A stretch of DNA of 14,739 nt, taken from contig JAEZQX010000156.1 of NCBI GenBank assembly GCA_023441105.1, forward strand, positions 1 through 14,739, written 5' to 3'. A program made the position numbers and the translations under genes. This DNA is from Pseudomonadota bacterium. Its GTDB lineage: Bacteria > Pseudomonadota > Gammaproteobacteria > Burkholderiales > Burkholderiaceae. Below are positions 1-8,208 of this stretch, one piece after another. Position 1 is the first letter of the stretch, and each line of letters begins with the position of its first letter. The notes below the pieces were generated by a model. That model had not been told where the DNA came from, made no database searches, and saw nothing but the letters and a program-made list of their open reading frames with translations.

Positions 1-1092
1 TTCCATGCGGGTGTCCCCCCCCGGGGGGCGGCCCGGGCCGCCGGTCACCAGACGCGCCCCTTCCTCGATGCCTGCCGCAATCAGGCGCTGCACCTTCTCG
101 AACTGGGCGCGGTTCGCCACCGGCCCGATGGTCGACGAGTCTGCCGAAGGCGGACCCACGGTCACCGACCCGGCGCTTCGCACCGCAAGCTCGACGACCT
201 CGTCCATGCGCGCTCGCGGCACCAGCATCCGGGTCGGCGCCACGCACGATTGCCCGCTGTTGTTCATGCATCGCTGCACGCCGAGCGCCACCGCCCGCGC
301 GAAATCCGCATCCGGGGCCAGCAGGTTCGCCGACTTGCCGCCGAGCTCCTGGCCGACGCGCTTCACGGTATCCGCAGCCGCCTTGGCGATCGCGACGCCT
401 GCCCGGGTGGAACCGGTGAACGACACCATGTCGACGTCGGGATGAGCCACCAATGCATGCCCTGCCCCGGCGCCGTCTCCATTGACGAGATTGAAGACGC
501 CCGGAGGCACGCCAGCTTCGTCAACGATTTCCGCGATGATCAGCGCGCTGATCGGCGACACCTCGCTGGGCTTGAGCACCATGGTGCAGCCGGCACCCAA
601 GGCAGGCGCCAGCTTGCAGACGACCTGGTTGATGGGGAAGTTCCACGGCGTGATGAGCGCGCAGACGCCGATCGGCTCGCGGGTCACCAGCGTCGTGCCG
701 CGCAGGGTGTCGAAGGCGAAGCTTTGCAACACCTTGATCGTCTCGCGCAGGTGGGCCGGGCCGCTGGGGAAATGGATGCTGCGAGCGGCCTGGATCGGCA
801 CGCCCATCTCGCGGGACATCGCCTGCGCCAGATCCTCCTTGCGCCGCTCGAAACCGGCGTCGATTCTCTCCAGCAGTGCGATCCGCTCGGCCACCGAGCC
901 CGGTCCGCCGCCGTCGAAGGCACGGCGTGCCGCCGTGACGGCCCGGTCGATGTCCTCCCGGCCCGCTGCCGAGATCTCTGCGAATGGGGTCTCGGTGGCC
1001 GGATCGATGACAGGAATGACTGCCTGCTGTCCAGCGGCCGGATCGCACCAGCGGCCGTCGATATAGAACTGTCGGGTATGGATGTCGGTCAT
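1..1092 (-). CDS. NAD(P)-dependent aldehyde dehydrogenase (3' end cut by window edge)
   Basis: This is an aldehyde dehydrogenase superfamily enzyme, which oxidises an aldehyde to the acid with NAD(P)+. The 364 visible codons start MTDIHTRQFYIDGRW and carry the family landmarks in order: PWNFPINQ (nucleotide binding, with the oxyanion-hole Asn), KPSEVSP, FTGSTRAG, the general-base Glu at about residue 249 in ELGGKSAN, and the catalytic Cys at about residue 283 in NNSGQSCVAPTRM. The gene is open at the left edge, so roughly the last quarter of a normal 475–500 residue enzyme is missing. The start ATG lies 4 bp after the stop of the upstream Bug gene, so translation is probably coupled and this is the last visible gene of the operon. 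The aldehyde substrate cannot be predicted. A run of eight C then six G at 15–28 lies in the coding region near the edge. Confidence 0.93.
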   Translation of the reverse strand, partial: MTDIHTRQFYIDGRWCDPAAGQQAVIPVIDPATETPFAEISAAGREDIDRAVTAARRAFDGGGPGSVAERIALLERIDAGFERRKEDLAQAMSREMGVPIQAARSIHFPSGPAHLRETIKVLQSFAFDTLRGTTLVTREPIGVCALITPWNFPINQVVCKLAPALGAGCTMVLKPSEVSPISALIIAEIVDEAGVPPGVFNLVNGDGAGAGHALVAHPDVDMVSFTGSTRAGVAIAKAAADTVKRVGQELGGKSANLLAPDADFARAVALGVQRCMNNSGQSCVAPTRMLVPRARMDEVVELAVRSAGSVTVGPPSADSSTIGPVANRAQFEKVQRLIAAGIEEGARLVTGGPGRPPGGDTRME

Positions 1093-1096
1093 GGGA

Positions 1097-2092
1097 TCAC
1101 TCGATGCGGATATCAAGCTGCTTCAGCAGCGTCTCGTAGCGCTCGTAGTCGGACTTGATCAGCCTGCCCAGATTGTCCGGGCCCGAATCCGGGGCGGGGA
1201 TCGCGCCGTCGGCTGCAAGTCGCTCGCGCAGCGCCGGGTCGGCGAGCGAACGCGACAGGGCTTCGCTCAGCTTCGCAACGACGGCAGGCGGCATGCCCTT
1301 CGGCCCTACCAGTCCGTACCAGAGCTCGGGCGGCGTGAAGTCGGGAATGCCTGCCGCCTTCGCCGCGTCGCCCAGCGCCGGCACTCCGGGCAAGGCGTCG
1401 ATGGCGGCCGGCGAGACGGCGATCGCCTTCAGGCGCCCTGCCTTGATCTGTGCCAGCGCCGAGGCGTCGCTGAACACGAAGGTCAACTGCTCGCCGACGA
1501 CATCCACGACCGCCGGTCCGATGCCCTTGTAGGGCACGTGCAGGAGCTCGACCTTGGCGGTTCGCTCCAGCTGCTCGCCGGTGATGTGCTGCAGGCTGCC
1601 ATTGCCCGACGAGCCGTAGGACACGCCCTGGGCACCGGCACGAGCGGCATCGACCAGCCCCTTCAGATCGTTGATCGGGCTCTTGGCGTTGACGACGAAG
1701 ATGTTCGAGGTGTTGACGACCAGGCCGATCGGCGAGAAGTCACTCCGGGGATCGAAGTTGATGTTCTTGAAGAGGTGGGGATTGATGGTCAGGATGCTCG
1801 CGGTCGTGATGAGCATCGTATGCCCGTCCGGCGCCGACCGGCTCACGAAGTCGGCCGCCACCGAGCCGTTGGCCCCTGGGCGATTCTGCACGATCACCGG
1901 CTGGCCCAGTATCTTCTCCATGCGGTCGCTGATCTGCAGCGCCACGGCATGAACGAAGCCCCCGGGCGCGAACGGCACGACCAGCGTGATCGGCCGTGAC
2001 GGGAAGCCGTCCGCCAGGGCGGGCTGAACCGCAGCAGCAAAGGACAGGACCAGGCCAGCTGCAGCGACTCGAAACATGCGAAGTATCTTCAT
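1097..2092 (-). CDS. Bug/TctC-family periplasmic solute-binding receptor
   Basis: This 331-residue protein belongs to the Bug family (tripartite tricarboxylate transporter receptor, TctC-like), periplasmic proteins that bind small carboxylates or related ligands. It has a clear signal peptide ([27 protein letters not shown], cleavage near residue 27) and family landmarks: [47 protein letters not shown] and [13 protein letters not shown]. The usual PGGxxD motif reads PGGFVH here, with His48 where Asp is normal. GAGGAG sits 5 nt before the ATG, overlapping the stop region of the M19 gene 9 bp upstream. No TctA/TctB membrane subunits are visible, as is common for orphan Bug receptors in Burkholderiales. 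Its place in the operon suggests it binds the substrate or an inducer of this pathway; that is inference. Confidence 0.93.
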   Translation of the reverse strand: MKILRMFRVAAAGLVLSFAAAVQPALADGFPSRPITLVVPFAPGGFVHAVALQISDRMEKILGQPVIVQNRPGANGSVAADFVSRSAPDGHTMLITTASILTINPHLFKNINFDPRSDFSPIGLVVNTSNIFVVNAKSPINDLKGLVDAARAGAQGVSYGSSGNGSLQHITGEQLERTAKVELLHVPYKGIGPAVVDVVGEQLTFVFSDASALAQIKAGRLKAIAVSPAAIDALPGVPALGDAAKAAGIPDFTPPELWYGLVGPKGMPPAVVAKLSEALSRSLADPALRERLAADGAIPAPDSGPDNLGRLIKSDYERYETLLKQLDIRIE

Positions 2093-2101
2093 GACGGCTC
2101 C

Positions 2102-3205
2102 TCAGGGTTGCGTAGGGATAGGCTGCACAGGCGCAGGTTGCGGTGCGGAGGTTCGGCGAGCGGCCGCCGCGCCGGGAAAGGTCTCGGCAAAGACGCGGCG
2201 CCAGTTGCCGCCCATGATCCTGGCGATGTCGTCGGACGGCAGGCCGCGCCGATCCAGCTCGGCGACGATGTTCGGCATGCCGGCGGGCGTCTTGAACCAT
2301 TCCGACCAGCCCTCGTGCGGCGCCACCGTCATCGACGCCGCGGGTGCCGACTCCCGCGACCAGCGGGCGTATCGCCACCAGGTGCGCACGGACTTGGGGT
2401 GCCCTGGACAGTAGTCGCTGCCGATCGCGATCGCGTCCACGCCGACGAGGTCGATGGCCCACGCGACCATGTCGCCGAATTCCTCGATCGTGGTCGCCGG
2501 GCCATTGCGGGTCATGTTCTTGTTCGGCGACAGGCCGATCACGCCGCCGCGCCCGGCCAGGGCCCGGATGGCATCGGTGGCCTTCTGCCGCCCGGGGCCG
2601 TAGCCGCCCTTGCCGACGTACTCGCGGGGATTCGCATGGGTGATGGCGACCGGCTTGGCGGAAAGATCGATGGCCTCGCGCGTCGTGCGCTCGCCGCAGT
2701 GGGAAAGGTCGATCAGGATGCCGACCGAATTCATCTCCTCGATCGCCTTGCGTCCGAAGCGCGACGAGATTCCCGAGTCGTTCTCCTCCCAGTAGCCACA
2801 ACCGATGTAGTTCTGCAGGTTGTAGGTCAGCTGCATGATGCAGATGCCGAGCTCGCGGAAGGTTCGGAACAGCTCGATGTCGTGTTCGACCGGCGCGGTG
2901 TTCTGGAAACCCAGCACCAGTGCCGTGCGGCCCGACTGCCTGATCGCGTCGATCTCCGCGACCGAAGTCGCCAGCGCCGCCAGGTCGGCGTTTTCGTCGA
3001 CGAAGCGACGCCACTTGCCGATCAGGCTCATCGCCTCGGTGGCGTTCTCCCAGACGGCGATGCAGGTGTTGACGCAACCGTAGCCGCCCTCGCGATACTC
3101 CTCCAGCCATCTGCGCTCGAGCGTGGGCATCGACAACCCGTCGATCACCGCGTACTCGCGACCGCCAAGACGTATGCCCTGCGGCTTTCCATTCACCAGA
3201 CTCAT
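2102..3205 (-). CDS. Divergent M19-family (membrane/renal dipeptidase-like) protein
   Basis: A 367-residue protein with the fold signature of peptidase family M19. Recognisable stretches are GFQNTAPVEHD, GICIMQLTYNLQN, IGCGYWEENDSGISSRFGRKAIEEMN, LIDLSH (His169), ITHANPREYV (His190), IGSDYCPG (Asp264) and the C-terminal DDIARIMGGNWRRVF. Two sites that bind metal in classical M19 enzymes look altered: the N-terminal HxD is replaced by DGLSMP (Leu24, Met26), and the acidic residue of the bridging-Glu segment appears to be Gln101. It resembles an M19 subgroup annotated as dipeptidase in proteobacterial catabolic clusters, so dipeptide hydrolysis should not be assumed; hydrolysis of another amide or lactone is possible. 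The start is supported by AGGAGG 5 nt before ATG. No signal peptide is seen. The gene lies 43 bp after the 923-residue gene and 9 bp before the Bug gene. Confidence 0.85.
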   Translation of the reverse strand: MSLVNGKPQGIRLGGREYAVIDGLSMPTLERRWLEEYREGGYGCVNTCIAVWENATEAMSLIGKWRRFVDENADLAALATSVAEIDAIRQSGRTALVLGFQNTAPVEHDIELFRTFRELGICIMQLTYNLQNYIGCGYWEENDSGISSRFGRKAIEEMNSVGILIDLSHCGERTTREAIDLSAKPVAITHANPREYVGKGGYGPGRQKATDAIRALAGRGGVIGLSPNKNMTRNGPATTIEEFGDMVAWAIDLVGVDAIAIGSDYCPGHPKSVRTWWRYARWSRESAPAASMTVAPHEGWSEWFKTPAGMPNIVAELDRRGLPSDDIARIMGGNWRRVFAETFPGAAAARRTSAPQPAPVQPIPTQP

Positions 3206-3248
3206 GCACTCACCTCCTCGTCATTGGAGCGGAACGGCATCCCGCCCA

Positions 3249-6020
3249 TCAGAATTGCTGCAATGGATCGGCGCCGGCTGGCAGCACCGACGCTTCGTGT
3301 TCAGCCGCCAGCAACAGCGAGCGGCCGGCGGCGTCGAGCCGGTCGAAGATCGCGCGCGGCAGCGCGATCCCGACGCGATCAGCCTGGCGCAAACGCCCGG
3401 CGAACCCGCCCGGCGGTAAGGTGCGGACCGCCGGCACGGCGGCGGCCAGCGCCTCCGGCAGGACCGGACCCGCGCCGCCGCGCATGCAGACCACGACGAA
3501 GCCATCCGTCGCGATGGCCAGGTGACGGAAGGCGGCCACGGCAGCCCGCAATGGCGTTGCCGCGCTGCCGAGCCCGGCCCCGGCCGCGGCGGCCCGCAGT
3601 CTCGCGAGCCAGGCTGGTTCGTCATCGGCGCCGTGCGTATGGACGAACCAGTCGTGCGGGCCCTGCGGACCGGCAGCGGCAAGACCGGCGATCCCGCTCC
3701 CGGTGCGCGCAAGCGACCGCGATCGCCAGAGCACGAGGGTCAGGCAGCCGAAGGTTGCGCCGCGGCGGGCAAGCGCTGCAAGCGGAGCGCTGCAGGACAG
3801 GTCGCGAGCCACCACGATACCCAGGGCGGAAGGCGCTCGAAAGGCTGCCGCCACCGCCAGGTCGCAGGCCACGGGCGCCAGGATCCAGGCTGTTCCGCCG
3901 CCCGCCTCGATGATCTCGCAGGGGGCAGTGGCCAAGGCATCGGCGACCAGGCCCGCTTCGCCGCCAGCGATCGACGATGCTGCCTCGCGATCGTGACCGG
4001 CCGCGCGGCGGGCGATGCGACAGTTGGGACGGCGGGCGACGGCTCCCCGCTCGAGGTCGTGCAGCAGCGCTGCGATCGGCTGAGCGTCGAGCAACGATTC
4101 CTGCACGACAAGCCGCGCCGCAGCTTCGGCATCGCCCAACGAAGCGCCGCCACCCTGGAGGGCGATCCTGACCATCCGGGTCAGCTCGCCCGGGGCGATC
4201 CGGCGCTCGGTCCGCGGGTCGGGCTGGCGGATGTCGATGGCTGCTGCGGGCGGAGCGGCAATGCCAAGGCCGGGCGGAGGCGGATCGAGACGGGTCCCAT
4301 CCGCGTCCTCGGCGTCGCCGGGCATCGGCGGGAATGGCCAGGATCCGTCACGACCGGCAGCCACATCCTCGGCGATCGGCGCACCCTGCAGGAAGGTCCC
4401 GCGCACCGACTTCGGTGGCGCCGCTTCGAACTTCTCCAGGCCGAACAAGGCCAGCAGCAAGCGAATCGGCGCGAAGGGCGAGAATTCCGTCGCCAGCGGC
4501 TCCACCCTGACTTCCGCGTAGTGCTCCCCGGCGAGCGTCCGGATCCGGGCGGCCACCTGCCGCAGCTCGGGCCGCTCGAACAGCAGACGGGCGAGCGGCT
4601 CGGCGGGGTCGCTCTCGGCCAATGCACGCCGCAGTGCCCTTGCCTGGCGAACCGTATCGAGTGTCGTCTCGTGCTCGTCACCGCCGCGCCGGCCGCGCAG
4701 CCCACGGCGGATGTCCCGCGGCGTCGCCGTCGTCCGGTACCAGAAGTGCTGCTCGGAGCGCGGATCCGTCTTCCGCTCCAGCATCCAGGCGTAGTCGCGG
4801 TCGATCAATGCCGCAAGCTCGCCCGACGTCATGGCGGGATCCACTTCGAGGTGCTCGTCGACTCGCGGGTCGTCTTCCGCCGGCGCGAGCAGGGCCGGAT
4901 GCAACTCGAGCAGGATCGCATCCAGCACCGCGCGGGCCAGGGGGCCGGCGGGTCCGTTCGCCTCCTCGCTGCCGGCGGAATGCCCCGGGTTCGCAGCAAG
5001 CCCGAGCCACGGCGTGGTCGTGACCACGTCGAACATTCGTCCGGTCTCGGCATAGGCTGCCAATGCGCGGCGGGCGCTCAGCAGCGCCGGAATCGTCGCC
5101 TCGAGCGGCTCGAAGACGCCGTCCGCCGGGCGGCGGCCGTCGCGGACATGGGCGATGGCCCGGTCGAGCAAGAGGATGCCCCGCGCCAGCTCCGGACTGC
5201 CGGGCTGCATCGGTCGCGCGCGAGCGTGGGCCAGGGCGCTTTCGATCGCGCCGATCCAGCCCTGCAATTGCCGGGGATGGTTGGCAACGTAGTGCACCAG
5301 CCCGGTGGCCGCGGAGTTTCCGATCCCCAGGTAGCGGCGGTGGTCCGGCGCGAGACGCACTGCCCGCGGGTCACGGACACGCGCCAGATGGTCCACGAGG
5401 TCGAAGACGAACTCGCGCAAGAGGAAGGCCGCGACGAACTGGGCGTGATAGGGACGGCGCAGCGGATGGTCATCGGGATAGCCCGCCAGCGGACGCGTTC
5501 CGAGTTGCCCGTTGGCGATGAAGGCAGTGGTTCGCAATACATAGCCGACCGGGGCGACCAGTCGCGGGTCGGGCTGCCGTCCCGCCGCGAGTTGCTCGAC
5601 CATGGCGTCGAACAGCCGGGCGCTGCGATTGCCCCGGGCATAGGCGAGCGTATCGTAGTCCGCGAAGCCGCCGCGCTGCTTCGGCACCTCGCGACGCATC
5701 AGGGCCTCGCGCTCCGGCGTCCAGTCGCCCTCGCAAAGGACGCCCATCGCGTCCCATCCGGGCGCGAAGTTCCGATCTGTCTTCAATGCCTCGGGCAGCT
5801 TGTCCGACACCAGGAAGAAGTGGAACAGGTGTCCATCCCCGCGCAGCCGATACAGCACTTCGCCGCGGCCCTCCTGGTCGAGCTCCAGGCGGACCTTCTC
5901 CAGCCGCCAGCGCCCGCGCACCAGCAGGCGCATGGCCGCACGGGCGAAGGAAAGCGCGGTCGGCAAGGCGGCCGCGGCAGCAGCCTGCGACATTCGTTCG
6001 GCGGCGGGCGGCAGGTTCAT
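3249..6020 (-). CDS. Large protein of unknown function with degenerate Ldh_2-like C-terminal domain
   Basis: I do not recognise the N-terminal part of this 923-residue protein. The start at 6020 is chosen because its ATG overlaps the stop of the amidohydrolase gene (ATGA). A longer reading from 6230 would lie inside that gene. Residues 1–570 are mostly charged and look largely alpha-helical, with no signal peptide or clear membrane segment. Notable stretches are FHFFLVSDKLPEALK (about 66–80), LGIGNSAATGLVHYVANHP (231–249) and EQHFWYRTT (423–431). A proline- and alanine-rich linker follows at about 575–605. Residues about 610–923 follow the layout of the Ldh_2 (YlbC-type malate/L-lactate dehydrogenase) family: a GELTRMVRIAL start, an ALGIVVARDL segment and an ADRVGIALPRAIFDRLDAAG end. 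The family's SHG and NxH residues appear to be missing, so this domain may not be catalytic. The Ldh_2 assignment is by eye only. Confidence 0.8.
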   Translation of the reverse strand: MNLPPAAERMSQAAAAAALPTALSFARAAMRLLVRGRWRLEKVRLELDQEGRGEVLYRLRGDGHLFHFFLVSDKLPEALKTDRNFAPGWDAMGVLCEGDWTPEREALMRREVPKQRGGFADYDTLAYARGNRSARLFDAMVEQLAAGRQPDPRLVAPVGYVLRTTAFIANGQLGTRPLAGYPDDHPLRRPYHAQFVAAFLLREFVFDLVDHLARVRDPRAVRLAPDHRRYLGIGNSAATGLVHYVANHPRQLQGWIGAIESALAHARARPMQPGSPELARGILLLDRAIAHVRDGRRPADGVFEPLEATIPALLSARRALAAYAETGRMFDVVTTTPWLGLAANPGHSAGSEEANGPAGPLARAVLDAILLELHPALLAPAEDDPRVDEHLEVDPAMTSGELAALIDRDYAWMLERKTDPRSEQHFWYRTTATPRDIRRGLRGRRGGDEHETTLDTVRQARALRRALAESDPAEPLARLLFERPELRQVAARIRTLAGEHYAEVRVEPLATEFSPFAPIRLLLALFGLEKFEAAPPKSVRGTFLQGAPIAEDVAAGRDGSWPFPPMPGDAEDADGTRLDPPPPGLGIAAPPAAAIDIRQPDPRTERRIAPGELTRMVRIALQGGGASLGDAEAAARLVVQESLLDAQPIAALLHDLERGAVARRPNCRIARRAAGHDREAASSIAGGEAGLVADALATAPCEIIEAGGGTAWILAPVACDLAVAAAFRAPSALGIVVARDLSCSAPLAALARRGATFGCLTLVLWRSRSLARTGSGIAGLAAAGPQGPHDWFVHTHGADDEPAWLARLRAAAAGAGLGSAATPLRAAVAAFRHLAIATDGFVVVCMRGGAGPVLPEALAAAVPAVRTLPPGGFAGRLRQADRVGIALPRAIFDRLDAAGRSLLLAAEHEASVLPAGADPLQQF

Positions 6021-7000
6021 CGCTGTTTCTCGCCTCGGGCCAGCAACGAGGCCGCGTTGTCGCGCAGAATGGCCCGCCGCAAGGCCGGATCCACGTCGGC
6101 AAGCTGGCCTGCGGGGTCGGGCAATCCCATCGCGAACGGCCAGTCCGAGCCGAAGACGATCCTGTCTGCACCGTGCACGCTCGCGACCAGGCCCAGCGCC
6201 TGCGGATCGTGCGTGATGCAGTCGACGCAAAACCTGCGCAGCCGCGGACGGGGCGCGGGCACGTGATCGCCGGCGCGGCCGGTCGCCTGGCCGCGGGCAA
6301 GCCTTCCCGCCACGGCGGCGGTCGCGCCGCCGCCGTGCGCCAGCCCGAAGGCAATCCCGGGGAAGCGATCGAGGACGCCGCCGAAAATCAGGTGAGCCGC
6401 GGCAAGAGCCGTCTCGCCAGGACCTCCCAGGAGGTTGTGCAGGTGGAATCGATCGAGCCGCCCGTCACAGCCTCGTCGCGGATGGAGGAACAGGAACGCC
6501 TCGGCCGCATCCAGGGCCGACCACAACCGGTCATAGCCGGGGTCGGACAGCGAGAGGCCGGAGCCCGCATCTCCCGCCGCCATCGCGAAACGCCTGAAGC
6601 CGCGTGCCGCCGCGTCGCGTACGATGGCTTCGGCAACGGCCGGATGCCGCAACGGCAGGTGCAGCAAAGGTGCCAGCCGGCTGGCAAAGCGGGACGCGGC
6701 AGCGCGAAGACCGGCGTTGATCGCCATGGCCCAATTGCGTGCCGCCTCCGATTCGAGCGCCGGGCGGTAAAGCGTCGGCGGCACCGATACCCAGGCTTGC
6801 TCGACAGCATGCAGGTCCATCCAATGCACGAGCCGCGCCGGGTCATAAGCCTCGCGCGCCGGCAGCGCGCTGCCATCGACGGTCCACAGGCCCTCCGCGG
6901 TCTGGCCGACGCCGGACACTGCCGCGCCGCCGGCGTCGGCCAGCGGAATGAGATGAGCGTGAATGTCCAGTCGGATCGGCTGCGAGTCCATATCAGTCAT
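6017..7000 (-). CDS. Amidohydrolase family protein (amidohydrolase_2 / ACMSD-type)
   Basis: A 327-residue TIM-barrel metal-dependent hydrolase or decarboxylase of the amidohydrolase_2 group, which includes ACMSD and related C–C or lactone-cleaving enzymes. The metal and catalytic residues expected for the family are visible: His14 and His16 in LDIHAHLIP, His173 in LFLHPRR, His222 in LAHGGG and Asp286 in FGSDWPFAMG. The C-terminal RRAILRDNAASLL also fits. The start at 7000 is preferred because AAGG lies 5 nt upstream. The frame stays open to an ATG at 7090, but those 30 extra residues would be translated across the palindromic operator and do not look like part of the fold. It is the first structural gene of the operon, and its stop overlaps the start of the 923-residue gene. 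The exact reaction is unknown. Confidence 0.9.
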   Translation of the reverse strand: MTDMDSQPIRLDIHAHLIPLADAGGAAVSGVGQTAEGLWTVDGSALPAREAYDPARLVHWMDLHAVEQAWVSVPPTLYRPALESEAARNWAMAINAGLRAAASRFASRLAPLLHLPLRHPAVAEAIVRDAAARGFRRFAMAAGDAGSGLSLSDPGYDRLWSALDAAEAFLFLHPRRGCDGRLDRFHLHNLLGGPGETALAAAHLIFGGVLDRFPGIAFGLAHGGGATAAVAGRLARGQATGRAGDHVPAPRPRLRRFCVDCITHDPQALGLVASVHGADRIVFGSDWPFAMGLPDPAGQLADVDPALRRAILRDNAASLLARGEKQR

Positions 7001-7126
7001 GGTTGCCTTGCATGTCGGGAAGCTCGGAGAGCGAGTGCGTCGAACAAACGGAAAGCCCGCGGAGCGCTGGAAGAAATCGATTTCTCGCACGAGCAGGCAT
7101 GAGCCCCGTCATCGGCATGCTCCGCG
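7001..7126 (-). promoter_or_regulatory. Leader/promoter region of the amidohydrolase operon
   Basis: These 126 bp between the repressor stop and the amidohydrolase start carry the palindromic operator at 7072–7085. I could not find a convincing sigma-70 −35/−10 pair at standard spacing. ATGACG upstream of the operator has no good partner 17 nt away. Transcription may start at an unrecognised promoter here, or partly read through from the repressor gene, since no terminator hairpin is visible between the two. Confidence 0.5.
7072..7085. promoter_or_regulatory. Palindromic operator O1, probable LacI-family repressor site
   Basis: AGAAATCGATTTCT is a perfect 14-bp palindrome with a central CG, the usual design of LacI-family operators, in which the hinge-helix leucine inserts at the central step. 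It lies 71 bp upstream of the amidohydrolase ATG and 41 bp past the repressor stop codon. An identical copy sits in front of the repressor gene. Conservation stops outside the 14 bp, as expected for a binding site rather than a duplicated segment. Confidence 0.78.
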
Positions 7127-8116
7127 TCAGGCGGAGGCGCGCACGACGAGTTCGCGCGTCAGGCGGACCAGCACCGCGCTGCGCATGCTCTCGCGGTCGT
7201 CGAACAGCGCAGCAACGTGCATGGCCGCATGCTCGGGATGCGAGCTCATGGTGGTGAGGCCGGGACGCGTGTAGGCGCCCATGGTGATGCCCCCGAAGCC
7301 GACAACGGCGACATCTGCGGGCACTCTCCGACGCCGGTCCTGCAAGGCGGCCATCGCACCGATGGCAATCTCGTCGCTGCCCGCCTGGATGGCCGTGAAC
7401 GCGAGCCCGGAATCGATGGCCTTGTGCACCGCCCGTTCGCCCGCAGCATATCGAAAAGCTTCGTCCCAGATAAGCTGCGGATCGAAGCAGTCTTTCGCCT
7501 CCAGCGCTTCGCGATAACCGCGGCAGCGCTCGGTCCCGATGGCCGACCCGCGAATGCGCCCGATATAGGCAATCTGCCGATGTCCCTTCGACAACAGGTA
7601 TTCGACCGCCTGGCGCGCGGCAGCGCGCTCGTCATGGACAATGGATTGCATGCCCTGGCGCGAGAGGTCCTGTCCCACCGACACCAGCCGCAGGCCGCCC
7701 GCCAACGACGCGAATGGGAGCTTCGCGGCTGATGGCAGCTGATCCGACAGAGCAATCACGACGCCGCGCAGCCGCATCGTTGCCATGCGACCCATGAGCT
7801 CCGCCAGTCGCTCCGGGCGATGGCCCAGGTTGATCAACATCAGGTCCAGGCCCTTGTCCTCGAGGGCGCCTTGCAGCTGCATCGTCAATTCCGCGAAGTG
7901 CGTCTGTGCGATGTCGCCGACCACCAGCGCCACGGTGTCGCTACGCCCGCGTCGAAGCCCCCGCGCCATCGGATTGGGGCTGTAGCCCAGCGCGGCGATA
8001 GCCGCCCTGACCCGCTCCCGCGACTCGCGGTTGACCGTGGCTCGCCCGTTGAGCACGCGCGACACGGTCGCCGGCGAGACGCCGGCATGGCGAGCGACAT
8101 CGAGTACCGTGGTCAT
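7127..8116 (-). CDS. LacI-family transcriptional regulator
   Basis: A 329-residue repressor with the standard LacI layout. The N-terminal helix-turn-helix is TTVLDVARHAGVSPATVSRVLNG (about residues 2–24), followed by the hinge YSPNPMARGLRRGRS, then a periplasmic-binding-protein-like ligand domain ending with AGSDEIAIGAMAAL and VPADVAVVGFGG. The start at 8116 puts the helix-turn-helix at the very N-terminus, as in most family members, but no good ribosome site precedes it. An in-frame ATG at 8203 would add 29 alanine-rich residues and has a weak CAGG 4 nt upstream. The gene precedes the catabolic operon on the same strand, and the same palindrome marks both genes. It probably represses itself and the operon until a pathway metabolite binds. 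The effector is unknown. Confidence 0.93.
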   Translation of the reverse strand: MTTVLDVARHAGVSPATVSRVLNGRATVNRESRERVRAAIAALGYSPNPMARGLRRGRSDTVALVVGDIAQTHFAELTMQLQGALEDKGLDLMLINLGHRPERLAELMGRMATMRLRGVVIALSDQLPSAAKLPFASLAGGLRLVSVGQDLSRQGMQSIVHDERAAARQAVEYLLSKGHRQIAYIGRIRGSAIGTERCRGYREALEAKDCFDPQLIWDEAFRYAAGERAVHKAIDSGLAFTAIQAGSDEIAIGAMAALQDRRRRVPADVAVVGFGGITMGAYTRPGLTTMSSHPEHAAMHVAALFDDRESMRSAVLVRLTRELVVRASA

Positions 8117-8208
8117 TTCGGAGGGTTGATCCTGGAACGCCTGCGCCCCGGCGGAGCCTGGCCGGCAGGTCAATGCCAGGGCCGCGGCAGGCAATGCCGC
8201 CATGCCTG

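Noticed and set aside
2108..3913. A 601-codon plus-strand open frame opposite the M19 gene
   Set aside because: It crosses the M19 gene and the end of the 923-residue gene in antisense, is rich in Arg and Ala without motifs, and loses to clear family matches on the other strand.
6021..6230. 70-residue N-terminal extension of the 923-residue protein
   Set aside because: It would lie entirely within the amidohydrolase gene and is Arg-rich without family features. The ATG at 6020, overlapping the amidohydrolase stop, is the better start.
3522..6266. A 914-codon plus-strand open frame opposite the 923-residue gene
   Set aside because: It is a shadow of the minus-strand gene in GC-rich DNA. Its translation is low-complexity and rich in Arg, Gly and Gln without any domain, whereas the minus frame is coupled to its neighbours and has protein-like composition.
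7001..7090. 30-residue N-terminal extension of the amidohydrolase (ATG 7090)
   Set aside because: It would be translated through the operator and lacks a ribosome site, while ATG 7000 has AAGG at good spacing and begins just before the HxH motif.
7096..7120. GCATG...CATGC inverted repeat downstream of the LacI-type gene as a terminator
   Set aside because: The arms are only five bases with a 14-base gap and no T run, too weak to call a terminator.
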